From Minisyncoccus sp041663305 (GTDB lineage: Bacteria > Patescibacteriota > Minisyncoccia > Minisyncoccales > Minisyncoccaceae): a stretch of 64,000 nt of DNA. Within the stretch, counting starts at the first letter, position 1. Every line of letters starts with the position of its first letter. The notes beneath the pieces were generated by a model that had not been told where the DNA came from, did not search any database, and saw only the letters and a program-made list of their open reading frames with translations. Location of the stretch: contig JBAYMT010000003.1 of the NCBI GenBank assembly GCA_041663305.1, forward strand, positions 18,788 through 82,787, in the 5' to 3' direction. This document shows, in pieces, positions 1-7,729 of this stretch. The position numbers were made by a program, and so were the translations under genes.

Positions 1-213
1 GCAGAGCTATTCAAAATAAGTAATGGAAATTTTGAAAAAACTCAAATAATTAACCACGATATAAAATCTCTTAGCGGAAAAACAGTAATTATGCATCCCA
101 CCGAAAATAAAATCGTAATAAAAACAGTTCCCGACACATCTATAAATGGCAATTGCCCCGAAAGCGATTACAAAGAACTAAAATGGAATGACGAAAGTTG
201 TAAGTTTGAATAA
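1..213 (+). CDS. C-terminal fragment of an unrecognised protein (5' end outside window)
   Basis: Frame 1 is open from the first base to a TAA at 211-213, giving the last 70 residues of a protein whose start lies upstream of the window. The visible part is hydrophilic and probably beta-rich, with two cysteines near the end (NGNCPES and ESCKF) and no membrane segment. I recognise no family. The next gene starts 24 bases further on in the same direction, so the two may share a transcript. Coding use (A/T-ending codons) matches the neighbours. Confidence 0.6.
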   Translation, partial: AELFKISNGNFEKTQIINHDIKSLSGKTVIMHPTENKIVIKTVPDTSINGNCPESDYKELKWNDESCKFE

Positions 214-237
214 ACAATTGTAAGGTAAAACAAAAAC

Positions 238-582
238 ATGGACGATAAAAAAATAACTAAAACTAGAAAAAAATCATTGGTATTTCTTTTATACGCTTTC
301 GGAATTTTTTGGTCTGCCATAACCTTTTCATTTATTTTAAGCGCTATATTGATTCCAATATTGCCAGCAAAAAAACTTTCTTTGTCAGTTTCCATATTTA
401 TTACTTTTCTCATTTCTTTCTTTTATTTTTATCGTGCCAACGCCTTAAATGAAAATAGGGAAAAGCCTATCCTAAAATCACTTATCTATACAGTCATATG
501 TTTATTGGTAGTATTTTCAATCACATACATCTTTAAAAGCTTTTTTTCTCTGTATGAATATCCATGGGACATAGGAGGATAG
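238..582 (+). CDS. Small multi-spanning membrane protein, unknown function
   Basis: This 114-residue protein starts with a lysine-rich cytoplasmic end (KKITKTRKK). Three hydrophobic stretches follow, at about residues 14-42, 49-66 and 82-101, so it should span the inner membrane three times. It ends in a short aromatic tail (EYPWDIGG). The only ribosome-binding hint before the ATG is a weak GTAAGG about 12 bases upstream. No family is recognised. It follows the truncated gene at the left edge by 24 bases and faces the ASCH gene tail to tail. Function cannot be assigned. Confidence 0.6.
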   Translation: MDDKKITKTRKKSLVFLLYAFGIFWSAITFSFILSAILIPILPAKKLSLSVSIFITFLISFFYFYRANALNENREKPILKSLIYTVICLLVVFSITYIFKSFFSLYEYPWDIGG

Positions 583-606
583 CAATCGCAAAAAATAAAT
601 CTCCAA

Positions 607-633
607 AATAAAAAAAGACCTAGTTATCTAGGT
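607..633 (-). terminator. Intrinsic terminator of the ASCH-domain gene
   Basis: On the minus strand ACCTAG-ATAA-CTAGGT forms a 6-bp stem (618-623 with 628-633), followed by a run of T (A run 611-616 on the plus strand). The stop codon of the ASCH gene lies inside the stem. Confidence 0.75.
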
Positions 634-951
634 GCGTTCAAACTCGAGAACGATTATTCCCAGCGATTTAACGTGGAACATATCTCTGAGTTCGTTAGTC
701 ATTTTCTCCTCGGAGCCAAAACTCTTCAATATCTCCTCAAAGCCTTCAGTCTCAAGCATACTCTCGGGCGATCTGTACTCTCGAATAGCAGTAATCCTTA
801 CCCTACAGGTTCTTTGTCCATTTATGAACAAAAGTGTATGGCCGATTTTGTATTGCAATACCAGACTCCCAGGCCGAACCCAGCGAGTTACCTCTCTCGA
901 GTTTATGAAGTTAAAACTAGCTCGATTAACTCCCATTTTTTCGTCTTCCAT
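628..951 (-). CDS. ASCH-domain protein
   Basis: A 107-residue soluble protein with the layout of ASCH domains, which are small beta-barrel folds related to PUA that bind RNA or modified nucleosides. The features are an N-terminal segment, a loop of the type FINGQRTCRVRI, and a following helix with the family-like pattern ESMLETEGFEEIL. Exact function within the family is not predictable; some members are amidohydrolases of N4-acetylcytidine. The ATG has a good ribosome-binding site (TAGGAG, about 9 bases upstream on the minus strand). It appears monocistronic, with its own terminator just past the stop. Confidence 0.75.
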   Translation of the reverse strand: MEDEKMGVNRASFNFINSREVTRWVRPGSLVLQYKIGHTLLFINGQRTCRVRITAIREYRSPESMLETEGFEEILKSFGSEEKMTNELRDMFHVKSLGIIVLEFERT

Positions 952-1029
952 TTTAAAGATCTCCTAAAGAACTACAAACCCATAAAAACACATTTTTCCA
1001 AAATTGTAAATCCCAAATAAAAAGGAGCA

Positions 1030-1815
1030 TCATTCGATGCTTTTTTGATTTATTGACACGACTATCTTCGCAGCCAAGAGGCCTGCAAGAGTTTTTAAAT
1101 CAACCTGCTCATTCCCAGTAAAACTGCCCGCACGAAAAGCAAAAATCATTCCCAACAAAATGTCTCTATATTCAACAGGACTGGCTATAACCGCCTCAAT
1201 ATTGCCTGCAATGGCATCTTTAATTTGCTCATCCGTCAAGTTAAACTCGGGAGAAGTCATTACAAGATCTCCTCCCGCCAAAAGCAATCTCACAAGCAGA
1301 CCGTCCAATTTTAAATAATCAACAATTTGACCGATAGTTTCGTTTATACTGTTTTTCACCTCGTCTGTCATTGCTTCCAGGGTAAGTTCATATATTGCCG
1401 TCCCATCTTGTCTCCTTTTTGCTTCAATGGCACGACAAATTTTACACAAAAGAACAAGATAATTAAAGCCTATGTCCTTGTCACTACATTTGCTGTGTAT
1501 AAAGGCAACCCCTCTTCCTTCAGCGTCTTCCTTAAAACCGCTTCCGTCTTGAGACGTCAAGAGCCCAAAGGGAGTTCTGCAATGCTCAGGATAATCCTCT
1601 CTGAAAATGTTAAGAAGCTGCAGCCCATTCATCCCTGGTGACATATCGTAATCAGAAATGATTACGTCATACGTTTGTTCCTTTATTTTTTCCAATGCTT
1701 CTTCGCCACTACTCGCAACATCAACTATGATTCCCTCAAGCAGCCTGCGCAGAAACATTTCTACAATAAACCGTAATGGCTCGTCATCGTCAATATAGAG
1801 CACCTTCAATATCAC
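1030..1815 (-). CDS. Response regulator with C-terminal GAF-like domain
   Basis: The first ~120 residues form a receiver domain: acidic pocket YIDDDE, phospho-acceptor aspartate in DVIISDYDM, hydroxyl residue in LLTS and the conserved lysine in FIHSK. The rest (about 140-260) resembles a GAF sensor domain (GDLVMTSPEF, then DILLGMIFAFRAG). No DNA-binding domain is seen, so output is probably protein-protein or ligand-based. Of the GTG codons at 1824 and 1815, I prefer 1815 because AAGAAGG (1824-1830) sits 8 bases from it and overlaps the other. It follows a 63-residue protein by about 40 bases, probably as one transcript. No histidine kinase is adjacent; the only kinase in the window is at 29846. 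Confidence 0.85.
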   Translation of the reverse strand: MILKVLYIDDDEPLRFIVEMFLRRLLEGIIVDVASSGEEALEKIKEQTYDVIISDYDMSPGMNGLQLLNIFREDYPEHCRTPFGLLTSQDGSGFKEDAEGRGVAFIHSKCSDKDIGFNYLVLLCKICRAIEAKRRQDGTAIYELTLEAMTDEVKNSINETIGQIVDYLKLDGLLVRLLLAGGDLVMTSPEFNLTDEQIKDAIAGNIEAVIASPVEYRDILLGMIFAFRAGSFTGNEQVDLKTLAGLLAAKIVVSINQKSIE

Positions 1816-1855
1816 TAAAATCACCTTCTTCAGAAAAAAGCCGTCCTCAAAATAA

Positions 1856-2047
1856 TTAAGAAACGGTTAATATTTCAGCCACTTCTGGCCGTACTTTACG
1901 CAGGACTTCGGCTATTCGCGAAAGAAAGTCTTCACTCCTGTCCTGATTTCTCACCATTAACTCAATGTCCCTATTGGAAAACAGGGGACTGACTGCAAAT
2001 CGGCCAATTGAGGCAACAATTTTCTCGGTCTTTTGATCCATTTTCAT
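1856..2047 (-). CDS. Small protein of unknown function, upstream partner of the response regulator
   Basis: A 63-residue soluble, largely helical protein (IGRFAVSPLFSNRDIEL, then SRIAEVLRKVRPEVAEIL). The ATG follows a strong TTGGAGG, and a consensus promoter lies at 2068-2096. Being first in a two-gene unit with the response regulator suggests a role in the same signalling path, for instance as a partner or anti-factor, but this is only context. No family recognised. Confidence 0.65.
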   Translation of the reverse strand: MKMDQKTEKIVASIGRFAVSPLFSNRDIELMVRNQDRSEDFLSRIAEVLRKVRPEVAEILTVS

Positions 2048-2067
2048 ACCTCCAAGGTACTAGCTTA

Positions 2068-2096
2068 AATATAAAATTAAAGCGAAATATTGTCAA
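2068..2096 (-). promoter_or_regulatory. Sigma-70-type promoter of the response-regulator unit
   Basis: Minus-strand TTGACA (2091-2096), 17-base spacer, TATATT (2068-2073). It lies about 20 bases upstream of the 63-residue gene. Confidence 0.75.
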
Positions 2097-2143
2097 TAAA
2101 ACTATCAAGAACTAAGCACTAAAATTCCTATTTTATAAAATTA

Positions 2144-2170
2144 TTGACATTTTACCCCAAAAATTATAGC
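2144..2170 (+). promoter_or_regulatory. Promoter of the broken membrane-protein gene
   Basis: TTGACA (2144-2149), a short 15-base spacer and TATAGC (2165-2170). The same TATAGC -10 recurs before 3828 and 32232. A leader of about 35 bases follows, carrying AGGAG in front of the ATG at 2213. Confidence 0.5.
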
Positions 2171-2212
2171 CTTACTTTGTAGATTCGTTGAGTCTATAGG
2201 AGAGTAGAGAAA

Positions 2213-2275
2213 ATGAATGATATTATTGTTGCTGCTCTAGGAGCGGTCATAGTCGGAGTTCTTTTTGTATTATGA
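2213..2275 (+). CDS. 20-residue membrane peptide, or N-terminal part of an interrupted gene
   Basis: The ATG follows ATAGGAGAG and opens a 20-codon frame ending in TGA (2273-2275). The product is nearly all hydrophobic (IVAALGAVIVGVLFVL), one membrane span. The reading frame is in register with the downstream 2342-2863 frame, and no other stop lies between them. The likeliest reading is therefore that both are one membrane-protein gene split by a single TGA. A free-standing micropeptide is the alternative. See the finding on this frame. Confidence 0.4.
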   Translation: MNDIIVAALGAVIVGVLFVL

Positions 2276-2341
2276 GAAAGACATGTCTCCAAGAAAACAA
2301 AGGGGTATATAAACTATCACGAAAATATAAAAACGTTTCTC

Positions 2342-2863
2342 TTGGATATGATTATTGCTTCCATTGTTTTCGTAATATCCGCAGCAATTCTTCCATTTCA
2401 AACAATCATTCCCGTCATTATTGCAATAGCCATTGCATTTAAAATAGACCAAAAAAAACTTTGGTTGGCCGACCAATACCACTTAATAGTCATAGGAGTG
2501 GTTGTGACTATTGTTGTTTCAGTCATCTTTTGGGGCATATTTTTAAAAGTTCCTTATACAAAAGAAGAGAACATTTCAACAATCTCAATATTGTCACTGA
2601 AGGTTTTGCCCAATAGCAACGGAGTCATTAATTATGTCTATTTCTATCCAAGCGACAAAAAAGGAGGAGCAGAAGCTGAAATAATTAAAGACAACGCCAC
2701 AATCCTTGAAAAATCCAACCGCTCAGAAATAATAACATACCAAGAATATTCTATCAGAAATTTCCCTTGGTATTTAAAAGTACTATTCCTGAAAGATGGC
2801 TGGAAAAATCTTGAGAATAAGCAGATAGAGATATACACAAATCAATCACTATCTAGCATATAA
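2342..2863 (+). CDS. Membrane protein, probably the C-terminal part of an interrupted gene
   Basis: The frame shows three hydrophobic segments (about residues 3-15, 20-34 and 48-70 from 2342), then a ~100-residue hydrophilic domain. TTG at 2342 and ATG at 2348 are the first possible starts, but neither has a ribosome-binding site. The frame runs unbroken upstream into the 20-residue peptide at 2213 except for TGA 2273-2275. Joined, the gene would encode 216 residues with an extra N-terminal span and a charged linker (ERHVSKKTKG). No family recognised. A terminator follows immediately. Confidence 0.55.
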   Translation: MDMIIASIVFVISAAILPFQTIIPVIIAIAIAFKIDQKKLWLADQYHLIVIGVVVTIVVSVIFWGIFLKVPYTKEENISTISILSLKVLPNSNGVINYVYFYPSDKKGGAEAEIIKDNATILEKSNRSEIITYQEYSIRNFPWYLKVLFLKDGWKNLENKQIEIYTNQSLSSI

Positions 2864-2887
2864 GCACCTTTGGTGCATTTTTTTTAT
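2864..2887 (+). terminator. Intrinsic terminator
   Basis: GCACC-TTT-GGTGC directly after the TAA, then A and a run of T. Confidence 0.8.
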
Positions 2888-2912
2888 AAATAAGATACAA
2901 TAGAAACAAAAA

Positions 2913-3743
2913 ATGAAAATAACATCAAAAAAACTAGTAGCCACTTTTTTGTGTCTAGTCATTGCCATTGCTTTAATATGCTATTTTGGCCAAACACCGC
3001 CAACAAACAGCGATTGGCCTCTTGGCTATTCAGTCACCGCTTCTTCGCAAATAAACAAAAATCAACTAACTGTAAAAAACATCAGGAATTTCAGATACGA
3101 CCAAGAGGGGAATGTAATAAAAGCCGAATACTACGACCAAGTGTACAACCTAGATGAATTAACCAAGGTTTGGTATATTTATGAGCCATTTGGAAACAAT
3201 GCCGCTCACAATCTTTTAAGCTTTGAGTTTAGGAATAATATTTTTTTAACAGTAAGCATAGAAGCTCGAACGAGCAAAAGCCAAGAGTACGACGGCTACG
3301 TCGGACTCCTCCGATCATACCCCCTTATATATGTAGTGGCAGACGAAAGAGATACTTTATTCCTGCGCACCAACGTTCGCAAAAACCAAGTCGTTCTTTT
3401 TCCAACCAAAGCATCGCCCGAAGCTGGAAGAAAGCTTTTAATAGAATTGTTTAACGAAGTGAACAGACTAAATCAAAATCCAAAATGGTACAACTCACTC
3501 ACCGATAATTGCACAACCCTTATTGCTCGCCACATAAACAGCATTTATATGGGTGCCGTTCCCAGCTTTTCATGGAAAATGTACAATACGCATTCCGATG
3601 AAATCCCTTATGATAAAGGCTGGATAGACACAAACCTATCGCTTAAAGAAGCTGAACAGTATTTCAACATTTCACAAAAAGGGCAATCAATAACCGACAT
3701 CGAAAACTACTCTAAAATAGTAAGAGAAAATCTAACAAATTAA
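2913..3743 (+). CDS. DUF4105 (Lnb-like) papain-fold peptidase, membrane-anchored or secreted
   Basis: A 276-residue protein with an N-terminal signal or anchor (residues 8-25, LVATFLCLVIAIALICY), then a DUF4105 domain. Typical landmarks are RNFRYD, a W-x-I-YEPFG stretch, EFRNN, EARTSK and the catalytic-type cysteine in LTDNCTTLIARHIN. Family members are predicted cysteine peptidases or amidases acting outside the membrane, related to the N-terminal part of Lnb lipoprotein transacylase. It could process cell-envelope peptides or lipoproteins; the substrate is unknown. No Shine-Dalgarno is visible, and a TACAAT (2896-2901) lies 11 bases before the ATG, suggesting a very short leader. It is flanked by terminators, so it stands alone. 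Confidence 0.8.
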   Translation: MKITSKKLVATFLCLVIAIALICYFGQTPPTNSDWPLGYSVTASSQINKNQLTVKNIRNFRYDQEGNVIKAEYYDQVYNLDELTKVWYIYEPFGNNAAHNLLSFEFRNNIFLTVSIEARTSKSQEYDGYVGLLRSYPLIYVVADERDTLFLRTNVRKNQVVLFPTKASPEAGRKLLIELFNEVNRLNQNPKWYNSLTDNCTTLIARHINSIYMGAVPSFSWKMYNTHSDEIPYDKGWIDTNLSLKEAEQYFNISQKGQSITDIENYSKIVRENLTN

Positions 3744-3767
3744 AACGAGACTAATCCTCGTTTTTTA
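3744..3767 (+). terminator. Intrinsic terminator of the DUF4105 gene
   Basis: AACGAG-ACTAATC-CTCGTT followed by a T run. Confidence 0.8.
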
Positions 3768-3792
3768 TTGCAAGACCAAACACAGAACACTC

Positions 3793-3821
3793 TTTACATT
3801 TATCAATATTTATGCTATAGC
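3793..3821 (+). promoter_or_regulatory. Promoter giving a leaderless transcript
   Basis: TTTACA (3793-3798), 17-base spacer, TATAGC (3816-3821). The ATG at 3828 is only 6 bases past the -10 box, about where transcription should start. Confidence 0.65.
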
Positions 3822-3827
3822 ATTGGC

Positions 3828-3998
3828 ATGTCTAATATAACAAAGATATCAATAGAAAGTACCGCCACAATAAAGTGTGATTTTTCTGTTGCGACAAGGC
3901 AATTGATATTTTTGGAAAAAGACTTCACTAAAAGAGAGATTAAGTTAAATTCACATCCTCTTATCTGGGTCAAAGCCCCACAATTTACTTCTTTTTAA
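3828..3998 (+). CDS. Small protein, unknown function, probably leaderless
   Basis: A 56-residue soluble protein (SNITKISIES at the start, WVKAPQFTSF at the end). An in-frame extension to 3768 exists, but it would run over the promoter, so I start at 3828, placed 6 bases behind a -10 box. There is no ribosome-binding site, as expected for a leaderless mRNA. No family recognised. A short inverted repeat (about 3998-4012) follows the stop but lacks a proper T run. Confidence 0.5.
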   Translation: MSNITKISIESTATIKCDFSVATRQLIFLEKDFTKREIKLNSHPLIWVKAPQFTSF

Positions 3999-4135
3999 TA
4001 GGATACTTATCCTATTATTAGCTATCATTTTTACAAAAAATTGGTTTTTTGTTTGTAAAAATAATCATTTTGAGCTATAAGATGTCTGTTTGGAATAAAC
4101 TTATTTTAATGGAACGCACATTAATAAATACTTTT

Positions 4136-4221
4136 TTGGAGATGGTAATTTGATTACTTGAAGCAATTAAATTCCCGTCTCCAAAGAGTTAAAAACTCTG
4201 GAAAAAGCTCTTAAAAGAGCT
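4136..4221 (+). promoter_or_regulatory. Structured 5' leader with three hairpins before the kinase operon
   Basis: A long stem pairs 4136-4155 with 4165-4184 (about 19 of 20 positions, including two G-U pairs; loop ACTTGAAGC). It is followed by AGAGTT-AAA-AACTCT (4185-4199) and AGCTCTT/AAGAGCT (4206-4221). The strong AAAGGAGG of the kinase gene lies ten bases after the last hairpin. No T run follows any stem, so control of translation or mRNA stability is more likely than termination. I do not recognise a known riboswitch. Confidence 0.5.
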
Positions 4222-4241
4222 AGACGTGGAAAGGAGGAAAA

Positions 4242-5192
4242 ATGGAAGAAAGTTTCAAAAACGAAATCGAGAAAATCGTTGGAAGAATTGAACAGATTGT
4301 CGAAACCCATATCTCTATCATATATATGGGTAGCGACCTGGTTGCAAAATTGACAAAACCAGTCAATCTGGGTTTCGTAAATTTTGAACCAATCGAAAAA
4401 AGGCGGGAATCCGCAAAAAAGTCCGTCGAGATCGACGAGGCATACTGCCCGAGCTTAAACTCAAAGGTCGTCGAAATCGACGGAGAGCCATTCGTCATAA
4501 TGAGACGATTTGATTCGTCCGCAGGTCTCGACACTTTCTACGAACAAGAGAAAGTGACGATAGAACATGCAAAGCAGATTGGTCACTTATTTGCGGTGGC
4601 ACACAAAAAGGCTCGGACAAACGAGGAAATTTCCCAAATCGGCTACAACAGCATAGCTGGAAACTGGGAAGAATTGTTTGTGGTGACAAGAGATGTGGCC
4701 AACGCAATCGGTGTAACAATCTCCGAAAGGAATTACAATGACCTCGTCACCAAAATCAGGGAATTCATCGCTGAAAATGAAGCCTTCCTGAAATCAAGGC
4801 GAGACGAAGGGTTCATCCGCCAGACACATGGCGACGGACATGCAGGCAATATGTTTGTCGAAAATGGAGAAGTAAAGATTTTCGACGGAATTGGATTTAA
4901 GGACGAATTCAGTTTCGCCGACGTAATTGCAGATGTCGCATTTGCAATTATGGATGCGCTTGCGCGAGATAGTCCCGACATCGCAGTAGAGATAACCAAC
5001 GCCTACATCGATGAATCTCAAGACTTTGCCGGCATAGAAAAGCTCTTTTACTTCTACATTTGCTACCGCGCAAGTGTGAGGGGTGAAGTCACCACACTGA
5101 TTGCAAATGGCATGGAGGGAGAAGAAAGAGAAAAGCTTCTTCAAACCGCCAGAAAATATTTCGATCTGGCAATAGAATATTTGCCAGAGTAG
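4242..5192 (+). CDS. Aminoglycoside-phosphotransferase-like kinase (COG2187-like)
   Basis: A 316-residue protein of the protein-kinase-like phosphotransferase fold. The catalytic loop is HGDGHAGNMF (residues ~198-207), with base Asp and metal-binding Asn. The metal-binding DFG-like motif is IFDGIGFKDEF. The pattern matches COG2187 proteins, often fused to a P-loop kinase; here that second module is the separate next gene. The substrate is unknown; relatives phosphorylate small hydroxyl compounds or, rarely, antibiotics. The start has AAAGGAGG at ideal distance. It is first gene of a three-gene operon (8-base gap, then a 4-base overlap), with a hairpin-rich leader. Confidence 0.85.
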   Translation: MEESFKNEIEKIVGRIEQIVETHISIIYMGSDLVAKLTKPVNLGFVNFEPIEKRRESAKKSVEIDEAYCPSLNSKVVEIDGEPFVIMRRFDSSAGLDTFYEQEKVTIEHAKQIGHLFAVAHKKARTNEEISQIGYNSIAGNWEELFVVTRDVANAIGVTISERNYNDLVTKIREFIAENEAFLKSRRDEGFIRQTHGDGHAGNMFVENGEVKIFDGIGFKDEFSFADVIADVAFAIMDALARDSPDIAVEITNAYIDESQDFAGIEKLFYFYICYRASVRGEVTTLIANGMEGEEREKLLQTARKYFDLAIEYLPE

Positions 5193-5200
5193 GAAACAAA

Positions 5201-5959
5201 ATGAGCAGTAGAATATTTATTGTCTGCGGCTATGTAGCTTCAGGAAAAACTACGGTCGCAAATGAACTCGCCCGGACAATGGGCGTTAGGGTCATCCGTA
5301 CCGATGACCTCCGAAAAGAGCTTTTTCCAAGAGAATTAAGCTATGATCAAATTGATCTTGGAAGAACGGAAGAATCTGCTGGAAAAATAATCTCCTGGAT
5401 AGAAGAAAACGATTCAGGAGGAATTGATTTCCAGCAAGTCCTCAACCCCTTAGGTTCTTTTCAAAATGAGGCATATGGCGAAATTATTCGCAAGTATGCC
5501 TTACGAATAAAAGAACAAAAACAAAGAGTCTACAACGAAGCCTTTGCTAGGCTAAGCAAGATTCTTAAAGAGGATAAGGATATCATTTTCGATGCAACCT
5601 TTTCAAGCAGAAGCATGAGAGAAAGAGCATATCGGGTTGCCACCGAAAATGGCTTGGAAAATATCTACATCGTTCAGATAACCTGCGATGAAGATATTGT
5701 GAAGTCCCGACTTGCAAATAGGAGGTCGGGAAATCAAGCAACGACATCGAACGCCAAACAGCTCGAAATTTTCAGGGTTGTAAAAAAAGAATTTGACGAA
5801 AGCCATATTCAAAAAGACAACCCAGAAGGATTAAGTATCATGCGAATCGTGTATGATACCGGAATCCAAAAGATCGAACAGTTTGGAAAAGTTGATGGAA
5901 CAACAAGAGGGATTGGGATGGTATTAACTAATCTTTCTGAAAAGTATGGACAGAAATGA
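5201..5959 (+). CDS. P-loop kinase (COG0645-like)
   Basis: A 252-residue P-loop NTPase. Walker A is GYVASGKTT (residues 9-17), followed by the small-molecule-kinase pattern IRTDDLRKELF. There is an aspartate strand IIFDATF and a lid-type region KSRLANRRSGN. COG0645 kinases are usually fused C-terminal to a COG2187 domain; here the two are separate neighbouring genes, supporting joint action on one substrate. It begins 8 bases after the kinase and overlaps the DHH gene by ATGA. Nucleotide- or sugar-kinase activity is likely; substrate unknown. Confidence 0.85.
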   Translation: MSSRIFIVCGYVASGKTTVANELARTMGVRVIRTDDLRKELFPRELSYDQIDLGRTEESAGKIISWIEENDSGGIDFQQVLNPLGSFQNEAYGEIIRKYALRIKEQKQRVYNEAFARLSKILKEDKDIIFDATFSSRSMRERAYRVATENGLENIYIVQITCDEDIVKSRLANRRSGNQATTSNAKQLEIFRVVKKEFDESHIQKDNPEGLSIMRIVYDTGIQKIEQFGKVDGTTRGIGMVLTNLSEKYGQK

Positions 5960-6897
5960 TACACATTATAGCGCATAACGATGTTGATGGAATTGTATGC
6001 CACTCTATCGCAGAGATATATGCGAAGACAAAACAGATAAAGACAAGACACTATTTTGTCGATTATCAAAGTATCATTTCTGTTTTCAATGAATTGCTAA
6101 AGGTGATAAGTCCAGAAGATAAGGTTATAATCGCCGACATCGGATACGAAGAATATCTGATCAGTTCTTTTCTAGTCCGATACAAAAGAATAGCAGAAAG
6201 AACATTTTGGTACGACCATCACAAATGGAAAGAAGAAGCCATAAAAAGGATATCAGCTATCTCAAAAGAGATTATCATAAACGAGAATCTTTGCGCATCA
6301 GAAATTATCCAAAACAGGCTGCTTCCCGAAAACGAGATTGCAAAGCAACTCGCTTACATTGCAAGAGCTCATGATTTCTATGGCAAAGGATTTGAAACAG
6401 AAGTCTTTGAGCAAGCCTGCAAAATCCAAGATGTCATATCATCGGGATTTCAAAAGGAGCGGATTGCAGAACAATTTTCAGGTGGTATTTTGTGGAGCGA
6501 AGAATTTGAAACCGCCCACAGAAAATTTCAGGAGGTTATCAGACCAAAAGAAATTAAAAAAATGGAACAAACTGTTACGAAATATTCGGTAATAATAACC
6601 AATGACACCATTGCAAACATTATAGCCGTATTCGTTTCAGATGTTCTTTCCTCAAAAGACATAAGAGCATATCTGATGGAAGGAAAGGAACGCGATATTT
6701 TAATTGCAGTTTGGCCAAATGGCAGAATTGCATATGAAATTCGCAATGAAAATTTCCGCCAAATAATTGAAAAAATCAACAGTAATTTCAATGGCGGAGG
6801 AAGGGGACTTGCAGGAGGTGCAACCTATCCCCAAAAAATTAACAGAAAAAACTTCAGAAGTTGCTTTAAAAAAATAATCGAAGTAATTTCGAAGTAA
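5956..6897 (+). CDS. DHH-family phosphoesterase
   Basis: A 313-residue protein with the DHH signature set: HNDVDGI at the N-terminus, metal-binding aspartate in IADIGY, and YDHH (residues ~90). The C-terminal DHHA1 substrate motif is GGGRGLAGGAT. Family members hydrolyse phosphodiesters in short oligonucleotides (NrnA), cyclic dinucleotides or pAp. The DHHA1 motif has Arg where GGGH is common, so substrate choice is open. The ATG overlaps the TGA of the P-loop kinase, so translation is probably coupled. Together the operon pairs two kinases with a phosphoesterase, which hints at making and removing a phosphorylated metabolite or signal (inference). Confidence 0.85.
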   Translation: MIHIIAHNDVDGIVCHSIAEIYAKTKQIKTRHYFVDYQSIISVFNELLKVISPEDKVIIADIGYEEYLISSFLVRYKRIAERTFWYDHHKWKEEAIKRISAISKEIIINENLCASEIIQNRLLPENEIAKQLAYIARAHDFYGKGFETEVFEQACKIQDVISSGFQKERIAEQFSGGILWSEEFETAHRKFQEVIRPKEIKKMEQTVTKYSVIITNDTIANIIAVFVSDVLSSKDIRAYLMEGKERDILIAVWPNGRIAYEIRNENFRQIIEKINSNFNGGGRGLAGGATYPQKINRKNFRSCFKKIIEVISK

Positions 6898-6902
6898 GAC
6901 AT

Positions 6903-6929
6903 GAGGCATATTGTTAAGCCTCTTTTTTT
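6903..6929 (+). terminator. Intrinsic terminator of the kinase/DHH operon
   Basis: GAGGC (6903-6907) pairs with GCCTC (6918-6922), then seven T. The next promoter's TTGACA begins two bases later. Confidence 0.85.
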
Positions 6930-6930
6930 A

Positions 6931-6957
6931 TTGACAGAATGAGCAGGATATTATAAA
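6931..6957 (+). promoter_or_regulatory. Promoter of the 6984 membrane protein
   Basis: TTGACA (6931-6936) and TATAAA (6952-6957), spacer 15. It is fused directly to the preceding T run. Confidence 0.7.
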
Positions 6958-6983
6958 TTTTACTAACCCGAGGAGGGATTATT

Positions 6984-7544
6984 GTGTCCAAGTTCTTTAA
7001 AACTATAGCTGCTTGTATGCTGATAATGGCAGCAATATTAACGCTTGTTGCTATTGACTTCGGAATAATGTTCCTTGCAGGAACACTTCTCATGAGTATT
7101 TTTATCTTTGTTGTGGTAGAAAGCAAAAACTATCATAAAAAAGATTCGCTAGCCATTCCAATAATACTTGCCTTCATAACGATTTTTGTCTTTATGATTC
7201 TACTGGGAAGCTTTCTATTTACTGCAGAGGGTATGACAATGCTCATGGGGCTTTCTTTTGGATCCTTATTTCCCTTAGCAGTAATAAAAGGATTTTACAG
7301 CAATCCAAAAACTCAAGAATGTTCCACTTTTTCGTTTCCCCAGACTGAAAAGAATGAACAACCCGGAAAAGGGTATATCATTCAAGGCTCTAATGTTATT
7401 ATAACCGATCCCCAAGTCAGAGATTATTTTGAAATTTTCGATCGTTACGTTGGAAGCTACTACGCAACCCACACCCCCGATCAAGTTCGGTTAAAATCTA
7501 ACATTGATATATTGTATCCTGTTGAAAATGGCGAAAACCCATAA
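6984..7544 (+). CDS. Four-span membrane protein, unknown function
   Basis: A 186-residue protein with four hydrophobic segments in the first ~95 residues, arranged as two hairpins (residues 8-25, 27-45, 56-76 and 82-98). A soluble tail of ~85 residues contains VIITDPQVRDYFEIFDRYVG. GTG is the start: GAGGAGGG lies seven bases before it. It has its own promoter and a downstream hairpin with T run, so is monocistronic. No family recognised. Confidence 0.7.
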   Translation: MSKFFKTIAACMLIMAAILTLVAIDFGIMFLAGTLLMSIFIFVVVESKNYHKKDSLAIPIILAFITIFVFMILLGSFLFTAEGMTMLMGLSFGSLFPLAVIKGFYSNPKTQECSTFSFPQTEKNEQPGKGYIIQGSNVIITDPQVRDYFEIFDRYVGSYYATHTPDQVRLKSNIDILYPVENGENP

Positions 7545-7562
7545 TTCATCAAGGATAATAAA

Positions 7563-7609
7563 GAGGTTGATGTTTTGCTTAAAATGCAATTTCATTACCT
7601 CGTTTTTTT
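7563..7609 (+). terminator. Intrinsic terminator with long imperfect stem
   Basis: GAGGT (7563-7567) pairs with ACCTC (7597-7601), with further inner pairing (TTGC/GCAA), then a run of seven T. Confidence 0.6.
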
Positions 7610-7729
7610 ATACAAAATTTATTAATTTAGCTTTATCTTGCCTTATACCTCTAAAAATCATACGCTTTATTGGCGCTTTTTTGTTTTAAAGAGCATAATA
7701 CACTAAAGATAATAATTCAAAAAAAATAT

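Noticed and set aside
2213..2863. TGA read as an amino acid genome-wide (as in some CPR groups)
   Set aside because: At least five clear genes end in TGA followed by terminators or next starts, and no other gene has internal TGA.
4220..5144. Antisense frames over the 4242 kinase gene
   Set aside because: Mirror frames of a gene with clear motifs; products lack any family features and ribosome sites.
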